DNA of 64,000 nt. It comes from Lentzea pudingi (GTDB taxonomy: Bacteria > Actinomycetota > Actinomycetes > Mycobacteriales > Pseudonocardiaceae). The DNA lies in contig NZ_BMNC01000002.1 of NCBI RefSeq assembly GCF_014646255.1, positions 124,001-188,000 of the forward strand, read 5' to 3'. Positions 41,274 to 50,316 of the stretch are shown here, one piece after another. Within the stretch, counting starts at the first letter, position 1. Every line of letters begins with the position of its first letter. The notes below the pieces were generated by a model. That model worked only from the letters and a program-made list of their open reading frames with translations, was not told where the DNA came from and ran no database searches. The translations under genes were made by a program, and so were the position numbers.

Positions 41274-42512
41274 CTAGACGTACCGCGGACGCCCGGCGAT
41301 CATGCCGAGCACGGTCAGCGCGACCAGCAGCACCAGCTGCAGCGTCAGCGACACCGTCCACGACCCGGTGGACTCACGCAGCACACCGAACGCGAACGGC
41401 CCGGAAGCCGCGATCAGGTAGCCGAGGCTCTGCGCCATCGCCGACAGCCGTGCGGTGTCCGAAGTGGACTTGGTGCGCAACGACATCATTAGCAGCGCCA
41501 GCGGGAACATGCCCATGCCGAACCCGATCAGCACGACCCACAGCCCAGGAGCGGCGGCGGGCGCCACCAGCATGCCCAGGATCCCGGCGAACGACAGCAC
41601 ACCCAGCCCCAGCACCATCGGCGCCTGGCTGGAGAACCGGGCGGCGATCGGCGGCACCAGCAGGCTCACCGGAACGCCCAGCAGCATCGTGACGGCGAGG
41701 AGCATGCCGGCGGTGTTCCGGTCGACGCCGGAGTCGACGAGAATCGCGGGCAACCAGCCCATGACGGTGTAGGCGAACAGCGACTGCAGCCCGAAGAACA
41801 CCGTGATGACCCACGCCAGCGGGCTGCGCAGCAACGACCGCTTCTCGGCAGGAGCGACCGACCGCACCACGGAGGCCGCCGACCCGTGCCGCGCTCCGGC
41901 GAACCAGACGACGACAGCACCCAGCGACAGCAACGCCCACGCGCCGACGGCCAGCCGCCACGAACCCAGCCAGTCCTCCAGCCGTGGCGTCAACGCGGCA
42001 GCGAAAGCAGCGCCGGCGGCCAGGGTGCCCGTGTACACACCGGTGATCAGACCGACCTTCGTGGGGAAGGAAGCCTTCACCACCACCGGGATCAGCACGT
42101 TGGACACCGCGATGCCCGCGCACGCGATGAAGGTGCCGCCCAGCACGACCCACGGACCGTCGATCACGCGCAGCACCAGGCCGAGCGTGAGCACCCCCAG
42201 TGACAGTCCGATCGCACGAGCCATGCCGAGGCGGCGACCCAGCCAGGGGGCCGCGAACGCCGCGAAGCCGAAGCAAAGAGCCGGAACGGCCGTCAGCGCA
42301 CTGGTCCAAGCGGCCGAAACCCCAAGGGCGGCGCGGACATCACCGAGCACCGAGGCCAGACTGGTCACCGCAGGACGGAGATTCGCGGCAGCGAGGGCGA
42401 CCCCGATCGCGAGCAACGCGGACCCGACCAGCGGAACGTGACGATTCTTGACGACCGTCACCCTGCGACCTCGATCGGTGGCAGTCTGTGCGGCAAGAGT
42501 CGTCTGCTTCAT
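41274..42512 (-). CDS. CynX/NimT-type MFS transporter
   Basis: 412 residues, 12 hydrophobic segments. LAAANLRPAVTSLASVLGDVR is the characteristic first helix of the CynX/NimT (cyanate/2-nitroimidazole) MFS group, and APWLGRRLGMARAIGLSL the motif-A loop. Substrate unknown. ATG 42512 gives the family N-terminus; the longer open frame crosses the divergent regulator and is spurious. The FadR-type regulator starts 54 bases away in the other direction and probably controls it. Confidence 0.87.
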   Translation of the reverse strand: MKQTTLAAQTATDRGRRVTVVKNRHVPLVGSALLAIGVALAAANLRPAVTSLASVLGDVRAALGVSAAWTSALTAVPALCFGFAAFAAPWLGRRLGMARAIGLSLGVLTLGLVLRVIDGPWVVLGGTFIACAGIAVSNVLIPVVVKASFPTKVGLITGVYTGTLAAGAAFAAALTPRLEDWLGSWRLAVGAWALLSLGAVVVWFAGARHGSAASVVRSVAPAEKRSLLRSPLAWVITVFFGLQSLFAYTVMGWLPAILVDSGVDRNTAGMLLAVTMLLGVPVSLLVPPIAARFSSQAPMVLGLGVLSFAGILGMLVAPAAAPGLWVVLIGFGMGMFPLALLMMSLRTKSTSDTARLSAMAQSLGYLIAASGPFAFGVLRESTGSWTVSLTLQLVLLVALTVLGMIAGRPRYV

Positions 42513-42540
42513 CGTCACGCGCTTCACTATCGCAGACGTA

Positions 42541-42561
42541 GGATGTTCGGATGAAAGGATG
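42541..42561. promoter_or_regulatory. three direct GGATG repeats in the divergent promoter region
   Basis: GGATG at 42541, 42549 and 42557, each 8 bases apart, lie between the MFS gene and its FadR-type regulator. The third also serves as the regulator's ribosome site (AAAGGA). Possible binding sites, but short repeats can be chance. Confidence 0.25.
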
Positions 42562-42566
42562 ACGCT

Positions 42567-43238
42567 GTGCCGTTGGCCACTACCCGACGGGCGGGCCTCG
42601 TCGACCAGGTGATCGAGCAGATGCGCGGCGCGATCACGACTGGTGAATGGCCCGTCGGGCAGCGCATCCCGCCCGAGCCCGAGCTGGTCACCGCGCTCGG
42701 GGTGGGGCGGAACACGGTCCGCGAGGCCGTGCGCGCGCTCTCCCACGCCGGACTGCTGGAGGTGCGGCAGGGCGACGGCACGTTCGTCCGCGCGACCAGC
42801 GAGATCTCCGGCGCGGTCCGCCGCATGTGCGGGACCGAACTCAAGGAGGTGCTCCAGGTCCGCCGCACCCTCGAGATGGAGGGCGCGCGCCTGGCCGCGA
42901 AGCACCGCACGGACGCCGAACTGGCACGCCTCACCGAGTTGCTGCACAAGCGCGACGCGGCGATGGAGGGCGAGCAGTGGGCCGAGGTGATCGAGCACGA
43001 CACCGCGTTCCACGTGCTGCTCGTGCAGTGCTCGCACAACACGCTTCTAGCCGAGCTCTACCAGGGCTTGACCGAGGCGGTCAAAGCTTCGGTGGCGGCT
43101 TCTGTCGACACCAGCCAGCCTGGCCAGGACCAGGTGTCGCACACCGGGCTGCTGCACGCGGTCCGTGACGGTGACCAGGAGAAGGCGGCGATCGAGGCGG
43201 GCGGTTTCTTCGAGGAGCTGATCGAGAAGTTCTGCTGA
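42567..43238 (+). CDS. FadR-subfamily GntR regulator
   Basis: 223 residues. An N-terminal winged helix (residues 10-75: IPPEPELVTALGVGRNTVREAVRALSHAGLLEVRQGDGTFV) is followed by the all-helical FCD ligand domain with the metal-binding pattern VIEHDTAFHVLLVQCSHN...HTGLLHAV. Such regulators respond to small carboxylates or similar metabolites. GTG 42567 has AAAGGA seven bases before it. Divergent from, and likely controlling, the CynX-type transporter. Confidence 0.9.
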   Translation: MPLATTRRAGLVDQVIEQMRGAITTGEWPVGQRIPPEPELVTALGVGRNTVREAVRALSHAGLLEVRQGDGTFVRATSEISGAVRRMCGTELKEVLQVRRTLEMEGARLAAKHRTDAELARLTELLHKRDAAMEGEQWAEVIEHDTAFHVLLVQCSHNTLLAELYQGLTEAVKASVAASVDTSQPGQDQVSHTGLLHAVRDGDQEKAAIEAGGFFEELIEKFC

Positions 43239-43282
43239 ATCGCGGACAAAGGCTGTCCGCATGAGCTCATAGCGTGGGGGCC

Positions 43283-44386
43283 ATGGAGATCACGCCGTTC
43301 CGCATCGAGATCCCGCAGACCGACGTCGACGACCTCCGCTCGCGTCTGGCCGGCACGCGCTGGCCGGAGGACGACCTTCCCGGTGTCGGCTGGTCCTACG
43401 GCATCCCGCTGAGCTACCTGCGCCCGCTCGCCGAGTACTGGCGCGACGGGTTCGACTGGCGCGCGCAGGAGGAGCGGCTCAACTCCTACCCGCAGTTCAC
43501 CACCGAGGTCAGCGGGCAGCGCATCCACTTCCTGCACGTGCGCTCGCAGAACCCGGACGCGACGCCGTTGCTGCTGATCCACGGCTGGCCCGGCTCGTTC
43601 GTCGAGTTCCTGAACGTCATCGAACCGCTGTCGCAGGACTTCCACCTCGTCATCCCGTCGATCCCCGGCTTCGGCTTCTCCGGTCCCGTGAAGAAGCCGG
43701 GCTGGAACGTCCTGCGCGTCTCGTGGGCGTTCGCGAAGCTCATGGAGGGCCTGGGCTACGACCGCTACGGCACGCAGGGCGGCGACTGGGGTTCGGGCAT
43801 CGCGCAGGAGATCGGCCGGGTGTTCCCCGAGCAGGTCATCGGCGTGCACGTGAACATGTTGCAGACCTTCCGGCCGCAGGGTGTCAACGACCTGAGCGAC
43901 GAGGAACTGCGCGCGCTGGAGTCGCTCGACCACTACCAGAAGGAACTCTCCGGCTACATGCACCTGCAGCGCAGCCGGCCGCGCACGCTGTCGTACGCGC
44001 TGACGGACAGCGCGGTCGGCCAGCTCGCGTGGATCGCGGAGAAGTTCCACGACTGGACGGACAACGAGGGCGCGCCCGAGGACGCGGTGGACCGCGACCA
44101 GATGCTGACCAACGTGTCGATCTACTGGTTCACCGGCACGGCGGGCTCCTCGGCGGCGCTGTACAAGGAGCAGTCGGCGAACTGGGGCAACCAGCAGCCG
44201 TCGACCGTGCCGACCGGCGTCGCGGTCTTCCCGCACGACCTGAGCCTGCCGGTGCGGTCGCTGGCGGAGAAGATGATCCCGTCGATCGTGCACTGGACGG
44301 AGTTCGACCGCGGCGGCCACTTCGCCGCGATGGAGGAGCCGGACCTGTTGGTCCAAGACATCAGGAAGTTCTTCGGATCACTGTGA
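43283..44386 (+). CDS. epoxide hydrolase (EHN-type alpha/beta hydrolase)
   Basis: 367 residues. The N-terminal EHN domain ([24 protein letters not shown]) identifies the microsomal/juvenile-hormone epoxide hydrolase type. [13 protein letters not shown] is the oxyanion HGWP motif, [11 protein letters not shown] carries the nucleophilic Asp, and [10 protein letters not shown] the catalytic His. It opens epoxides to diols. ATG 43283 chosen; GTG 43274 is in frame. The stop overlaps the next start as GTGA, so the two are cotranscribed. Confidence 0.92.
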   Translation: MEITPFRIEIPQTDVDDLRSRLAGTRWPEDDLPGVGWSYGIPLSYLRPLAEYWRDGFDWRAQEERLNSYPQFTTEVSGQRIHFLHVRSQNPDATPLLLIHGWPGSFVEFLNVIEPLSQDFHLVIPSIPGFGFSGPVKKPGWNVLRVSWAFAKLMEGLGYDRYGTQGGDWGSGIAQEIGRVFPEQVIGVHVNMLQTFRPQGVNDLSDEELRALESLDHYQKELSGYMHLQRSRPRTLSYALTDSAVGQLAWIAEKFHDWTDNEGAPEDAVDRDQMLTNVSIYWFTGTAGSSAALYKEQSANWGNQQPSTVPTGVAVFPHDLSLPVRSLAEKMIPSIVHWTEFDRGGHFAAMEEPDLLVQDIRKFFGSL

Positions 44387-45474
44387 GCACAACACTTTCC
44401 AACCGCACCCTCAACCGGACCCTGCTCGCGCGGCAACTGCTGCTGGAGCGGACGTCCATGCCGATCGTGGAGGCCGTCGAACACCTCGGCGGCCTGCAGG
44501 CCCAGGCACCGATCCCGCCGTACCTCGCGCTGTGGACGCGGCTCAAGCCGTACAAGGTCGACGCGCTGAGCAAGCTCATCATCGACCGCTCGCTGGTGCG
44601 GATGACGTTGTGGCGCGGCACTTTGCACCTGATCTCGGCCAACGACGTGTACCTCATGCGCACGGCGTTGCAGCCGGAGCTCGACAAGTGGGCGAAGATC
44701 GTGATGCCGCCCGCCACGCGGGTCGAGATCGACCTCGACGAGCTGGCGCGCATCACGCGCGAGTACATCGACGCCGAGCCGCGCACGGTCGCGGAGATCG
44801 GCGCGCACCTCGAGGAGCACTTCCCCGAGGCCAAGGCGCGGGAGATGTCGACGCAGGCGCAGATGCTGGTGCCGATGATCCAGGTGCCGCCGCGCGGGAT
44901 CTGGGGCGTGGGCGGGGTTCCGCAGAACGTCGCGATGGCCACGTGGCTCGGGCGCGACCTCCCCGAACAGGCAGCGGTGCCGGAGTTGATCGAGCGGTAC
45001 CTGCGGGCGTTCGGACCGGCGACGCTCGCGGACATGCAGGCCTGGTCGCGGTTGATCGGGCTCAAGGCGCACGCGGCGAACCTCGACCTCGTGGAGTACA
45101 GGAACGAGGACGGCAAGGTGCTGCTGGACGTGCCGGACGGCGTGATCGTGTCCGAGGACGTGCCCGCGCCCGCACGGTTGTTGCCCGCGTTCGACAACGT
45201 GCTGCTGGGGCACGCTGATCGTCAGCGGATCATGAGCGAGGACGCGCGGTCGAGGTGGGGCGCGGTGCGCAACGGCGTGTTCCCGCCGACGTTCCTCGTG
45301 GACGGTTTCCTGCGCGGCACCTGGAACGTGGTGGAGAACAAGGACGCGGCGACGCTGACGATCGAGCCGTACTCCAAGACCACGAAGAAGGACATGGCCG
45401 GAGTCATCCGCGAGGCCAAGGCGGTGCTGAAGGTGATGGCCCCCAAGAAGCCGCACGTCATCATTGCCCCTTAG
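44383..45474 (+). CDS. winged-helix DNA-binding domain protein (HTH_42/YcaQ-related)
   Basis: 363 residues. [29 protein letters not shown]...YLALWTRL and [21 protein letters not shown] are the signatures of the winged-helix family often found in actinobacteria and related to the crosslink glycosylases AlkX/Yca[10 protein letters not shown] in the middle and [15 protein letters not shown] towards the end are also conserved. Whether it excises damaged bases is not shown. Paired by GTGA overlap with an epoxide hydrolase, an interesting link as epoxides alkylate DNA. Confidence 0.85.
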   Translation: MSTTLSNRTLNRTLLARQLLLERTSMPIVEAVEHLGGLQAQAPIPPYLALWTRLKPYKVDALSKLIIDRSLVRMTLWRGTLHLISANDVYLMRTALQPELDKWAKIVMPPATRVEIDLDELARITREYIDAEPRTVAEIGAHLEEHFPEAKAREMSTQAQMLVPMIQVPPRGIWGVGGVPQNVAMATWLGRDLPEQAAVPELIERYLRAFGPATLADMQAWSRLIGLKAHAANLDLVEYRNEDGKVLLDVPDGVIVSEDVPAPARLLPAFDNVLLGHADRQRIMSEDARSRWGAVRNGVFPPTFLVDGFLRGTWNVVENKDAATLTIEPYSKTTKKDMAGVIREAKAVLKVMAPKKPHVIIAP

Positions 45475-45547
45475 GGCGGTGTTTCGTGCCCCTGCGGGTG
45501 TCTGACGGCCACGTCTGCGGCGGCCTCTCGCGCGTCAGGCTCGGGGC

Positions 45548-48500
45548 ATGGTCTCCGCACGCCGGGAAGCAGAGGTCACGGAGGCTCTCGTGGACGGCGG
45601 GGGCAAAGCCGCCCGCGTATCCGGGAGCCCGCACGCCTTGCTCGCGCTGCAACGCGACGCGGGCAACGCCGCCGTGGGCGCGCTCATGGCGGCCAAGCAG
45701 AAGCAGCCGGACGAGAGCGCGATCGACGCGGCCCTGAAAGAGGTCCGCCGCGACGAGCCGGAGATCGACACCGTCGAGAAGGGGCTGAAGGCGGCGCGGA
45801 CGGCCGGGGTGCCGGTCACGCTGGAAGGCCCGAAACCACCGGCGTCCGCGCTCGCCGTGACGACGACGGGGTTCGGCCCGAACGCGGTCGCGCCCAAGAA
45901 GCCCACGCCTCCCGCGAAACCGGTGCCCGCCCAGTCGAAGCTGGGCAAGGCGGGCGCTCGCCCCGCCGCCAAAACCGGAGGCTCGTCACAGAAACCCGTT
46001 GCGGCATCGGCAGTTCCGGCCGTCGCCGCGGCCGATCCGGCGTTCCTGCAGGTGACCGAGAAGGTCAAGGGCTTCGCGGCGGCCAAGAGGGCGCACCCAC
46101 CGGCCTCGGCGAAGGCCAAGGAGGCGCAGGACGCCGCGCAGGCGCCGTCCGACGACCTGGCGGGCCAGGCGAAGGCGTCCAAGGTCGACACGATGGACGC
46201 CCAGCAGGCGGGGTCGTTCGACAAGCAGGCGTTCATCGCGGCGGTGAAGACCGCGATCGAGGCCAAGTCGCCGAAGACGTTGCAGGAGGCCACGGCGCCG
46301 CAGGGCAAGGCGGACGGGGTCGGCGCCGAGGTGAAGGGCATGGTCTCGCAGGGCAAGGACGGCCAGGCCAAGGACGTCGAGGCCGCCACCGCCGCACCGC
46401 CGGACCAGTCGAAGGCCGTGCCGAAGCCGGTCACCCCGATGGCGCCGGAGAACCCCGGCACGGCACCACCGATCCCGGCCACGGGTGCCGTGCCGAAGCC
46501 CGCGACTCCCGCGCGGACCGACCTGAGCGCGGGCAGGAGCCAGGTCGCGCAGGAACAGGGCGACGTCACCGACGAACAGCTCCAGCACTCGAACGAACCG
46601 CAGTTCCAGCAGGCCCTGGACGCCAAGCAGACCGCCGCCGCGCACGCCGGCACCGCGCCGGGCCAGTTCCGCGCGCAGGAGCAGCAGGTGCTCGGCCAGG
46701 CCAAGGCCGACGCGGGCGCCGTGACCGCCGAGGGTGTCGCCGGCATGCAGGGCGCGAAGGGCGCGGCGCTGGCGAACGTCGTGGCGGACAAGGGGAAGAC
46801 GAAGACCAAGGACGAGGCGAAGCGCGCCGAGGTGACAACGCGCGTGCAGAGCATCTTCACGGCCACCGAGACCGCCGTGAAGAAGATCCTCGAGGGCATC
46901 GACCCGAAGGTCGAGGAGGCGTTCACCAAAGGCGAGGCGCAGGCGAAGCAGGCGTTCGAGTCGTTCGTGGCGGCCAAGGTCGGTGCCTACAAGCAGGACC
47001 GCTACAGCGGCTGGCTCGGCGGGTTCCGCTGGGCCAAGGACAAGCTGCTCGGCATGCCGGACAAGGTGAACGAGTTCTACACCGCCGGCCGCGAGGTCTA
47101 CCTCAAGCAGATGGACGGCGTGATCTCGCGCGTCGCCGACATCGTGGGCGGCGACCTCTCCCTTGCCAAGCAACGGATCGCTTCGGGCAAGGCCGAGATC
47201 GCCGCGTTCGTGAAGACCCTCTCCCCCGACCTGCGGAAGGTAGGAGCCGAGGCGTCCGCCGAGATCGACGACAAGTTCTCGCAGTTGGAGAGCGACGTCA
47301 CCGACAAGCAAAACGCCGTCGTCGACACCCTCGCCAGCAAGTACGTCGAGGCACGCCAGGGACTCGACGAACGCATCGAGGCGTTGCAGGCCGAGAACAA
47401 GGGCTTCGTCGACGCCGCGATCGACGCCGTCAAGGGCGTGGTCAACACGATCCGCGAACTGGCCGGGATGCTGCGCGACGTCCTGTCCCGCGCCGCCGGC
47501 GTGGTCGGCGACATCGTCAAGAAGCCCGTCGAGTTCCTCGGCAACCTGATCGCCGGCGTGAAGGGCGGCATCCTCAAGTTCAAGGACAACATCCTCGACC
47601 ACCTGCGCAAGGGCCTGATGGGCTGGCTCTTCGGCGCACTGGCCGAGGCGGGCGTCGAACTGCCCGAGAAGTTCGACGTGCGCGGCATCATCAAGCTGCT
47701 GGCGTCGATCTTCGGCCTGACCTGGTCGAACATCCGCAACCGCCTGGTTCGCCAGATCGGCGAGAAAGCGATGGCAGCGGCCGAGAAGGGCGTCGAGATC
47801 TTCCAGGTCCTGACGTCCCAGGGAGTCTCGGGCCTGTGGCAGATGCTGCTGGACAAGCTCGGCGACATCAAGGAGACGATCCTCGCCCAGGTCAAGGACT
47901 TCGTGATCACGAAGATCATCACCGCGGGCATCACCTGGCTCATCGGCCTGCTCAACCCGGCCGCCGCGTTCATCAAGGCCTGCAAGCTCATCTACGACGT
48001 CGTGATGTTCTTCGTGAACAACGGCAGCCGCATCATGAAGTTCGTCAACACCGTGATCGACTCCGTCGCCGACATCGTGCGCGGCAACGTCGGCGGCGTC
48101 GTCGACAAGATCAACGACGTCCTCGGCCAGATGGTCCCGCTCATCATCGGCTTCCTCGCGAGCGCCATCGGGCTCGGCGGCATCGGCGCGAAGATCCGGT
48201 CGATCATCGAGACGCTGCAGAAGCCGGTGAACAAGGCGCTGGACTGGGTGATCAAGAAGGGGCTGGCGCTGGCGGGACCGCTCATCAGGGCCGCCAAGGG
48301 GGTCAGCGGCAAGGTGAAGGCGAAGGTGGCGGCGGGCAGGGCGTGGGTGAAGGGCAAGGTCGAGGGAGCCAAGGCCAAGGTGAAGGACTGGGCCGCGGCC
48401 ATCCCGGGGTTCTCCGGCTTCCGGGGCGGCGGCGAGTCGCACAAGGTGTGGATCGAGAAGACCGGCGCCCGCCGGGTGATGGTGGCGAGCACGCCGACCG

Positions 48501-49372
48501 AGGCGGGAGCCCTGCTCGACCACTACTCGGCCCAGATCAACGGGTTCCCCGGTGACACGGCGCCGCAGCGGCAGAAGAGGACGGAGCTCCAGGGGAACGT
48601 CATCACCGCGCGCACGCAGCTGCAGAACCTCACCACCGACGTGAAGATGCCCTACGACGAACGCGACACGACCCACCACAAGAACAAGCTGCACAACAAA
48701 CAGATCGCTCTCGCAGCGAGCCTCAAGACCGTGTTCGACGCCGTGCACAAGGCACGGATGGCACTCGCCGGGAAGGTTCCGGCCTACACCACCGGTTCAG
48801 GCAAGAAGGCCGCCGGGAGCGTCCGGTGCGTGGCGACCTTCCTCGTCGACTGCGCACCCGGCGAGCAGCCCTACCCCGGCAGCGGCGGCAGGCCGGTGGG
48901 CACCGAGGCGGACACCAGGAAGGTGCGTGAGCGAGCACGCCGCGACGCGCACCCGATGGATCGCGAGGACAGCAGGAACACCGGCCAGACGGGCGGGTTC
49001 GTCATCGGTTCCGCCGCGGCCTCCCAGCACACCGAGCTCCCGCTGGAACTGGTGACCCGTGCCACCGGTGACGCGACGGCGGAGTCTCACGCCGAGGCAC
49101 GGGTGCTGACCCAGGTCACGTCGTTCGTCGCGAAGGACCCCACCTGGGCGACGCGGGTGCGCACGATCCAGATCAACATCTCGCACAGCCCGTGCCCGAG
49201 CTGCACCGGCCTGCTCCTGGACCTGCGCGCGCTCCTGCTGAACCCCCAGCTCCGCATCTCCGTCGTGCAGTGGAGCCAGCCCTACGACTGGGGTTCCTCC
49301 CCCACCACGCCGCAATCGATCAGGTCGTTGCGGGCGAAGTATCGGACGCTCGGCCCGATACCCGGCGAATGA
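45548..49372 (+). CDS. giant multidomain protein with N-terminal eCIS-type motif and C-terminal deaminase toxin-like domain
   Basis: 1274 residues. Residues 31-43 read LLALQRDAGNAAV, the LQRxAGNxAV motif common in proteins associated with extracellular contractile injection systems (eCIS). Residues about 55-350 are Ala/Lys/Pro-rich and low-complexity. A long helical middle (about 430-950) includes hydrophobic helices (FVITKIITAGITWLIGLL near 785; VPLIIGFLASAIGLGG near 863), of a type seen in DUF4157-associated large proteins. The last 150 residues carry SHAEARVL (His1181, Glu1183) and SPCPSCTGLL (Cys1216, Cys1219), the zinc and proton-shuttle residues of the cytidine-deaminase fold used by polymorphic toxins. 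No immunity gene or injection-system gene is adjacent. ATG 45548 has only a weak GGGG site. Its end overlaps lysR by 53 bases. Confidence 0.8.
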   Translation: MVSARREAEVTEALVDGGGKAARVSGSPHALLALQRDAGNAAVGALMAAKQKQPDESAIDAALKEVRRDEPEIDTVEKGLKAARTAGVPVTLEGPKPPASALAVTTTGFGPNAVAPKKPTPPAKPVPAQSKLGKAGARPAAKTGGSSQKPVAASAVPAVAAADPAFLQVTEKVKGFAAAKRAHPPASAKAKEAQDAAQAPSDDLAGQAKASKVDTMDAQQAGSFDKQAFIAAVKTAIEAKSPKTLQEATAPQGKADGVGAEVKGMVSQGKDGQAKDVEAATAAPPDQSKAVPKPVTPMAPENPGTAPPIPATGAVPKPATPARTDLSAGRSQVAQEQGDVTDEQLQHSNEPQFQQALDAKQTAAAHAGTAPGQFRAQEQQVLGQAKADAGAVTAEGVAGMQGAKGAALANVVADKGKTKTKDEAKRAEVTTRVQSIFTATETAVKKILEGIDPKVEEAFTKGEAQAKQAFESFVAAKVGAYKQDRYSGWLGGFRWAKDKLLGMPDKVNEFYTAGREVYLKQMDGVISRVADIVGGDLSLAKQRIASGKAEIAAFVKTLSPDLRKVGAEASAEIDDKFSQLESDVTDKQNAVVDTLASKYVEARQGLDERIEALQAENKGFVDAAIDAVKGVVNTIRELAGMLRDVLSRAAGVVGDIVKKPVEFLGNLIAGVKGGILKFKDNILDHLRKGLMGWLFGALAEAGVELPEKFDVRGIIKLLASIFGLTWSNIRNRLVRQIGEKAMAAAEKGVEIFQVLTSQGVSGLWQMLLDKLGDIKETILAQVKDFVITKIITAGITWLIGLLNPAAAFIKACKLIYDVVMFFVNNGSRIMKFVNTVIDSVADIVRGNVGGVVDKINDVLGQMVPLIIGFLASAIGLGGIGAKIRSIIETLQKPVNKALDWVIKKGLALAGPLIRAAKGVSGKVKAKVAAGRAWVKGKVEGAKAKVKDWAAAIPGFSGFRGGGESHKVWIEKTGARRVMVASTPTEAGALLDHYSAQINGFPGDTAPQRQKRTELQGNVITARTQLQNLTTDVKMPYDERDTTHHKNKLHNKQIALAASLKTVFDAVHKARMALAGKVPAYTTGSGKKAAGSVRCVATFLVDCAPGEQPYPGSGGRPVGTEADTRKVRERARRDAHPMDREDSRNTGQTGGFVIGSAAASQHTELPLELVTRATGDATAESHAEARVLTQVTSFVAKDPTWATRVRTIQINISHSPCPSCTGLLLDLRALLLNPQLRISVVQWSQPYDWGSSPTTPQSIRSLRAKYRTLGPIPGE

Positions 49373-50243
49373 CCTCCAGGGTCGCCGTGATCGCCGGCCG
49401 CCGCGAAGCCTGCGTCCGCCACACCGCGTACAACCGCCGCGTGGGCGTGGGCCGCAACGGCACCGCCACGACACCCTCCGGCACCTCCTCGCGACCGAGC
49501 CGCGGGATCAGCGCCACCCCGATCCCCTTGGCCAGCAACGCCATCTGCGTCCGGTACTCGCTGATCCGGTACGCCACCACGGGTTCGATGCCCGCGCCGT
49601 GGAACGTCCGCTCCAGCCAGTCGAAGCAGATCGACCCCTCCGTCTGGCAGATCCACCGCTCGCCGGCGAGGTCGACTGGTTCGAGGAACTCCTTGCGCGC
49701 CAGCGGGTTCGTGACCGGGAGCAGCACTTCGGCCACGTCGTCGCCGATGAACGCGCGCGACAGCGACTCCGGCACCGGCAGCGGGGTGTTCGCCCAGTCG
49801 TGCACGATCGCCATGTCCAGCTCCCCGCGCGCGACGGCCTCGGTGGCGTAGGGCGGGTCGATCTCCGTCAGCCGCACGTCGAGGGCCGGGTGCTGCTCGC
49901 CCAGCGACACCAGGACGTCGGGCAGCAGGCCTCGGGACGCCGTGGCGAACGCGCCGATGCAGAGGCGGCCGATGGCAGCACCGCGCTGTTCCTCCAGCGC
50001 GACCTCCGCCTCCTCCACGAGCTTCAGCACCTGGCTCGCGGTCTCGGCCAGCAGGCGGGCGGCGTCGGTGAGGCGGACGCCCCTGCCGTTGCGTTCCAGC
50101 AGCGTGGTGCGAGTCTCACGTTCGAGCTTGGCGATCTGCTGCGAGACCGCGGACGGCGTGTAGCCGAGCACGTCCGCAGCGGCGCCCACCGTGCCGTGCA
50201 CAGCGATGGCGTGCAGCGCTTTCAGCCTTCCCAGGTCGAGCAT
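49320..50243 (-). CDS. LysR-family transcriptional regulator
   Basis: 307 residues. HTH at residues 3-62 (LGRLKALHAIAVHGTVGAAADVLGYTPSAVSQQIAKLERE) and a two-lobed effector domain from about 90. Divergent from the EamA exporter; palindromes in the gap suggest it regulates itself and that gene. Its 3' end extends into the end of the deaminase-domain gene on the other strand. Confidence 0.93.
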   Translation of the reverse strand: MLDLGRLKALHAIAVHGTVGAAADVLGYTPSAVSQQIAKLERETRTTLLERNGRGVRLTDAARLLAETASQVLKLVEEAEVALEEQRGAAIGRLCIGAFATASRGLLPDVLVSLGEQHPALDVRLTEIDPPYATEAVARGELDMAIVHDWANTPLPVPESLSRAFIGDDVAEVLLPVTNPLARKEFLEPVDLAGERWICQTEGSICFDWLERTFHGAGIEPVVAYRISEYRTQMALLAKGIGVALIPRLGREEVPEGVVAVPLRPTPTRRLYAVWRTQASRRPAITATLEVIRRVSGRASDTSPATT

Positions 50244-50244
50244 G

Positions 50245-50298
50245 TAGCAATGCTAAACCCATCAACTTAGAAAGCGGAACTGGTGCTAAATAGTTAGC
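50245..50298. promoter_or_regulatory. LysR-type operator region between lysR and eamA genes
   Basis: TAGCA-A-TGCTA (50245-50255) abuts the lysR start, and GCTAA-ATAG-TTAGC (50285-50298) lies 18 bases before the exporter start. Both are perfect inverted repeats sharing a TAGC/GCTA core, in an otherwise AT-richer gap, as expected for autoregulatory and activation sites of a LysR protein. Confidence 0.55.
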
Positions 50299-50316
50299 GC
50301 GCGCAAGCTTGACGGC

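Noticed and set aside
45986..48748. Minus-strand 920-codon frame opposite the giant protein
   Set aside because: Antisense shadow with His/Asp/Leu/Arg-rich, motif-free translation; the plus-strand gene has clear motifs and the expected codon bias.
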